Positions 61,075 through 64,000 of a stretch of DNA of 64,000 nt are shown one piece after another. The notes beneath the pieces are model-generated. The model made no database searches. It had not been told where the DNA came from and saw only the letters and a list, made by a program, of their open reading frames with translations. This DNA comes from Ulva prolifera. Its lineage: Eukaryota > Chlorophyta > Ulvophyceae > Ulvales > Ulvaceae. Location: NCBI GenBank assembly GCA_023078555.1, contig CM041202.1, positions 6,310,522-6,374,521 on the forward strand. The letters are read 5' to 3'. Every line of letters starts with the position of its first letter. Within the stretch, counting starts at the first letter, position 1. The translations under genes were made by a program, and so were the position numbers.

Positions 61075-61697
61075 TGTGTACTAAAGTACATGATACTGTT
61101 GCTCGCAGGTGTCAAAGCTGCGACGCTGTTTGTGCCGCCATTGCACAGTGATCATGAGCTCGAGCGGGAGTGCGGGCTCAGCACAGCATGATGCCATGAC
61201 GACATCCATGATGGTCATGGTGATGATCAAAGTCCGAGCTCCTAGGTGGCTGAGCAACGGCTGCCTGCTGGCATGTCACGTGTAGATCAGAGAGGACACT
61301 GCTGCATGCTTGTGTTGACCTAGGTCAATTCACCTGGGTAAGATCAACTCAAATTTGAATCGCTAGAAACAGTAGACTAGCTCGGAAGAAAAAATTCCAA
61401 AGCCTTAGTTGAAGGCACTTCAACCCTTGGTTTGAGCGTTCAATGTAGCTCATGGGAGATAGCATATGCGCATACGGCCACCGCATGGAGACCGGCACAG
61501 TGCAACCAACAGTTTCAAGCTTCCGCGCTTCCAGAGAAAAGGCGGTGGCCATGTGACCACTCAATGCTTAATGTTACTTCCATGTAGACGACCAGTGCAT
61601 TTGTAGCCGGCAGACCACGCCAACCGCTTATCTTGAGCTGGATGCTGAGTCTGTACAACATAAGTCATGGGTGATCACTCTATCACCATAGCAGCCA

Positions 61698-61729
61698 TGG
61701 CTTCCTATGCTTGCAAGCATAGGAAGCCA
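61698..61729. repeat. Perfect 32-bp palindrome
   Basis: TGGCTTCCTATGCTTG followed directly by its reverse complement CAAGCATAGGAAGCCA. No spacer. Confidence 0.95.
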
Positions 61730-62085
61730 CAACTATCAAGAATGATAAAATGCACTCCCACGATGACCCCCATCCCCACACACACACACTTACACATGCA
61801 CACATGGCCACCCGCACAGCACCAATTGGTCCTTGCAAGGACGTCATTCCTGAGGCATTCTATACAAGTAGCGCCAACGCGCCGAGGCATTGGCGGTGGA
61901 ACTGGCATCAAATTGGGCACGCTGCGCGCGCGATTGGGATGTGGGCGTGCTGCATGCCGCTCGGGTGGGAAGATGAGGTCTGAGGGTGCACATCCAGATT
62001 CCCTCTTCCCACGTGGCGACTGCACATGCGGGGCCCCGGCATGTTCTGTGCCCGGCAGTGGCCTCGCATAGGTCTATGCCTGGCC

Positions 62086-62636
62086 ACACGTGCAATGTAT
62101 GCGGTGGGTGTTGCAGGAGTGATGAAGGCCACCCGGTAGAGCGGAGAGGAAGGCTCTTGCCGGTCTGCCAGACGCGCTCCGGATCCACGCCGCATCATGC
62201 GTGCCGGCCAGAATGTCGAGGCTGATGCTCTGGTGTTTGAGCTCATACGCGTGGTTCGCACACGCCCGCCCCACTGCACGCTGGGTCTCCAGCGGGTTGC
62301 CAGACCCGGGTATCGGCCTTGCACCCCAGCAGGTCAGGCATTTCGTCCAACAACCCCTGCAAGTGCTGCAACAGGCTGCCCCGGCTGCGGACCCGGCTGC
62401 GGAGCTAGGCCTACGAGCAGATCCGGGGCGGCTGCCAAGGTTACGCTCGGCCATCCCGACAGGAAAGCTGCATCAGCGATGCAGTCTACCAGCTGATCAT
62501 GAGTCTACCAGCTGAGCTCCTGCCGGACTGAGGTGTGGGCGCAGTTGCGCATGCATTGTGAATGTGTGTATGTTGCTGTTGTTTCTGATGAAAGCCTTCT
62601 GTGGTGTTTGTCTTCTCCCGTTTACTCTTCTGTGAC
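62086..62636 (+). mobile_element. LINE family A copy with an inverted 5' part (twin-priming structure)
   Basis: 62513-62636 is a plus-strand family A 3' end (CTCCTGCCGGACTGAGG with the ORF stop, then GTGTTTGTCTTCTCCCG ... TCTGTGA). Immediately to its left, 62086-62505 matches the family A ORF on the opposite strand (AAWIRSASGRPARAFLSALP against full-length AAWLRSASGGPAGAFLSALP, and HCTCG at the Cys knuckle). The intervening ORF segment is missing. At the junction AGTCTACCAGCTGA occurs twice. This is the 5'-inversion structure that twin priming produces in mammalian L1. About 25-30% diverged, so old. Confidence 0.7.
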
Positions 62637-62695
62637 AGGACCCGCAACGTGCGTTAGGTAATGTCAAAGACCGGCACTGTACTGCTCAGCGCTAG

Positions 62696-62712
62696 CAAGT
62701 TTACAAAAGAGA
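62696..62712 (-). mobile_element. 17-bp LINE-tail micro-insertion
   Basis: CAAGTTTACAAAAGAGA(T) between TCAGCGCTAG (62686-62695) and TCAGTGCTAG (62713-62722). Confidence 0.45.
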
Positions 62713-62794
62713 TCAGTGCTAGTTACACGTGTGACTGCACGCAGGCTGACTCTGAAGAGACTTCAGGGCTCGGCGCGTCTCGTATCTCGGAGAT

Positions 62795-62830
62795 TTGTCT
62801 TCTCCCGTTCACACTATTGTAATACTGTAC
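62795..62830 (+). mobile_element. LINE family A tail, 36-bp micro-insertion
   Basis: TTGTCTTCTCCCGTTCACAC, TATTGTAATACTGTAC between CTCGGAGAT copies (62786-62794, 62831-62839). Confidence 0.75.
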
Positions 62831-62929
62831 CTCGGAGATGTATATACGCATAGCTGCAGCAGTGGCGATGGCCTCTACTGCATGTCCCAGCCCCGGGGGC
62901 TGAGCACCGCGACCCACAACTGGGACACA

Positions 62930-62964
62930 TTTCTTTTCTCCCGTTCACTCTTTTGTAATATTTT
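62930..62964 (+). mobile_element. LINE family A tail, 35-bp micro-insertion
   Basis: TTTCTTTTCTCCCGTTCACT, CTTTTGTAATATTTT between perfect ACAACTGGGACACA copies (62916-62929, 62965-62978). Confidence 0.9.
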
Positions 62965-63119
62965 ACAACTGGGACACAGTGACGCGGAGTTACAAAACCG
63001 GAACGGAGTTACAAAAATGGAAGGTGCACGCTGCTGAATGATGACCAACAGACGCATCCAGGCCCTGGAGACATATCGCTGCATCTAAGCTTGAAGCTTG
63101 GAGACAATTTTGACACCCA

Positions 63120-63147
63120 AGTCGTCACAAAAGAGTGAATGGGAGAC
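63120..63147 (-). mobile_element. LINE family A tail, 28-bp micro-insertion
   Basis: AGTCGTCACAAAAGAGTGAA plus 8 bases between perfect ATTTTGACACCCA copies (63107-63119, 63148-63160). Confidence 0.85.
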
Positions 63148-63160
63148 ATTTTGACACCCA

Positions 63161-63442
63161 TTTCGAAATGTCTCCCGATCGACGGCCTGCTCGAGATTTC
63201 TCTGTACGCACAATCAATTGCATTATGACAACCAAGCACGAGCAGATTCACATGAGGTTTCAGTGTTTGACTGCCGGATAGCAGTTAGCAGTGTGTAGCC
63301 CGCTCGCTCTCGTATGCAGACCAGCGGCATTTGCAGCGGTGAGGGTGACAGCACGCGTACGTGTGCCTGGGTGCCAGCCTGCTTCTGAGAAACAGTAGCA
63401 CCAGCTTCTCGGGCATCTGAAATCGTCAGTAGCGTGAGCAAA
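63161..63442. other. Presumed upstream region of gene N
   Basis: No repeat or frame of note. A short GAGGTTTCAGTGTTTG near 63253 resembles an internal part of the family A tail. Confidence 0.3.
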
Positions 63443-64000
63443 ATGGGTAGAAAGGGGCGCAAGGCAAGCAGCAGGGGGACGCGGCAGAAGGATGCCAGGA
63501 CAGCTAGAAAGGGCAAGAAGAAGCATTCATGTCCATCACATCAAGCGGACAGGGCGATCGTGCCACCTGAAGCCAACACTGCCATGATACCCACAGACGA
63601 CTGTCATGATGTGGACGCATATCAGAGGATGGAGGATGCACGCTCAAACCAGACAACAAGCCCTACATATGATGATGCATCAGCATGTGCGCTAGTTTTC
63701 CAGCAGACCTGGCTGTCTCGGACGGTGCTTGGCTTCAAAGTGTGCTCTGACGAAGATGGCACAGCCCTGCTGTGGCGGGATGCTCTGAATCTGTGCGAGA
63801 ACTGTGACAATGGCTTTAAAGAGGGGCTTTGCCGGGCCCTGCGATCCTGTCCGTTTGATGACTTCTACTGGGAGTGCTCCCCCGTGTCCTCTCAAACAGT
63901 CAGCTCTCCATTCGAGTTCGTCCTGATTAATGCCCGTGGCGCCCTCCGTCGCCGCAGAGTATGCCCCACAGATTTTTCAGAACACCTTTCCAATGCCAGG
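63443..64000 (+). CDS. Gene N: DUF6940-like protein, cut by the window end
   Basis: Opens at the ATG at 63443 and stays open for 186 codons to the last base. The first 35 residues are strongly basic (MGRKGRKASSRGTRQKDART, ARKGKKKH), like a nuclear or nucleolar signal. An acidic/polar linker follows, then the family core: TALLWRDALNLC, FKEGLCRALRSCPFDDFYWE, CSPVS, SPFEFVLINARGALRRRRVC, PTDFSEHLSNAR. The core aligns with M (FQDFFWECSPVS) and L (FDDYYFECPPVS) without gaps in this part. The WLHVRLD half lies beyond the window. Confidence 0.75.
   Translation, partial: MGRKGRKASSRGTRQKDARTARKGKKKHSCPSHQADRAIVPPEANTAMIPTDDCHDVDAYQRMEDARSNQTTSPTYDDASACALVFQQTWLSRTVLGFKVCSDEDGTALLWRDALNLCENCDNGFKEGLCRALRSCPFDDFYWECSPVSSQTVSSPFEFVLINARGALRRRRVCPTDFSEHLSNAR

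Larger units (their letters stand above)
60767..62085. other. No gene recognised; two strong palindromes
   Basis: Hairpin-forming palindromes at 61051-61074 and 61698-61729. The right part, from about 61850, may contain older, unrecognisable LINE A sequence. No supported gene. Confidence 0.4.

Noticed and set aside
1-64000. CRISPR arrays, bacterial operons, rRNA or tRNA genes
   Set aside because: No regularly spaced repeats, Shine-Dalgarno-led gene trains or structured RNA genes were seen; the window is eukaryotic nuclear DNA.

Overview
The window looks like nuclear DNA of a eukaryotic alga, most likely a chlorophyte green alga. Three points support this. TGTAA, the green-algal polyadenylation signal, sits at the 3' end of every retroelement family here. 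Likely splice acceptors read (T/G)TGCAG, some with CTAAT/CTGAT-like branch sequences upstream. Several secreted proteins combine long proline tracts (PPPPAPPGDT or PVPVP repeats) with cysteine modules, as in green-algal wall or matrix proteins. Genes are spliced and sparse, so most exon boundaries are uncertain, and most open frames in the GC-rich parts are shadows.

Left part (1-28 kb): a cluster of minus-strand genes for secreted proteins built from one cysteine module (CG-x4-6-CC-x3-4-C...C-x2-CG), often with proline-rich linkers. These are A (3139-4500), B (6906-7475), C (10020-12126, a pseudogene), E (15490-16267, a pseudogene with an expanded 21-bp minisatellite), D (19770-21453, frameshifted near its end), F (25121-27238, a giant PPPP-GDT repeat protein) and G (27632-27964). 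C, E and D are paralogues, each with a related minus-strand sequence (I1, I2, I3) 5' of it. This indicates a segment of about 4 kb present three times in tandem, at different stages of decay.

Middle part (28-44 kb, with pieces elsewhere): non-LTR retrotransposons (LINEs) with a C-terminal restriction-like endonuclease. Family A has one copy with an unbroken 1197-residue frame (32778 to about 36629). Families B and C are 5'-truncated. Many further insertions are only 17-160 bp long, carry just the last bases of a LINE 3' UTR, and are flanked by target-site duplications of 7-17 bp that can be read directly. All families end at or next to TGTAA, without poly(A).

Right part (44-64 kb): a tandem duplication of a predicted membrane-protein gene (H, 47189-47956) and its decayed copy (44630-45427); a possible GRF-type zinc-finger exon (50522-50670); and a mixed cluster of two families. 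One family is J (50832-51452, minus) and K (60071-60625, plus), close paralogues of unknown function. The other is M (54100-55120, plus), L (57334-58344, minus) and N (63443 to the window end, plus), which match the conserved pattern I recall as DUF6940 (WLHVRLD-x2-PKY). The rest of the window is non-coding as far as I can see, with several long perfect palindromes, a ~100-bp MITE-like family and long homopolymer tracts.
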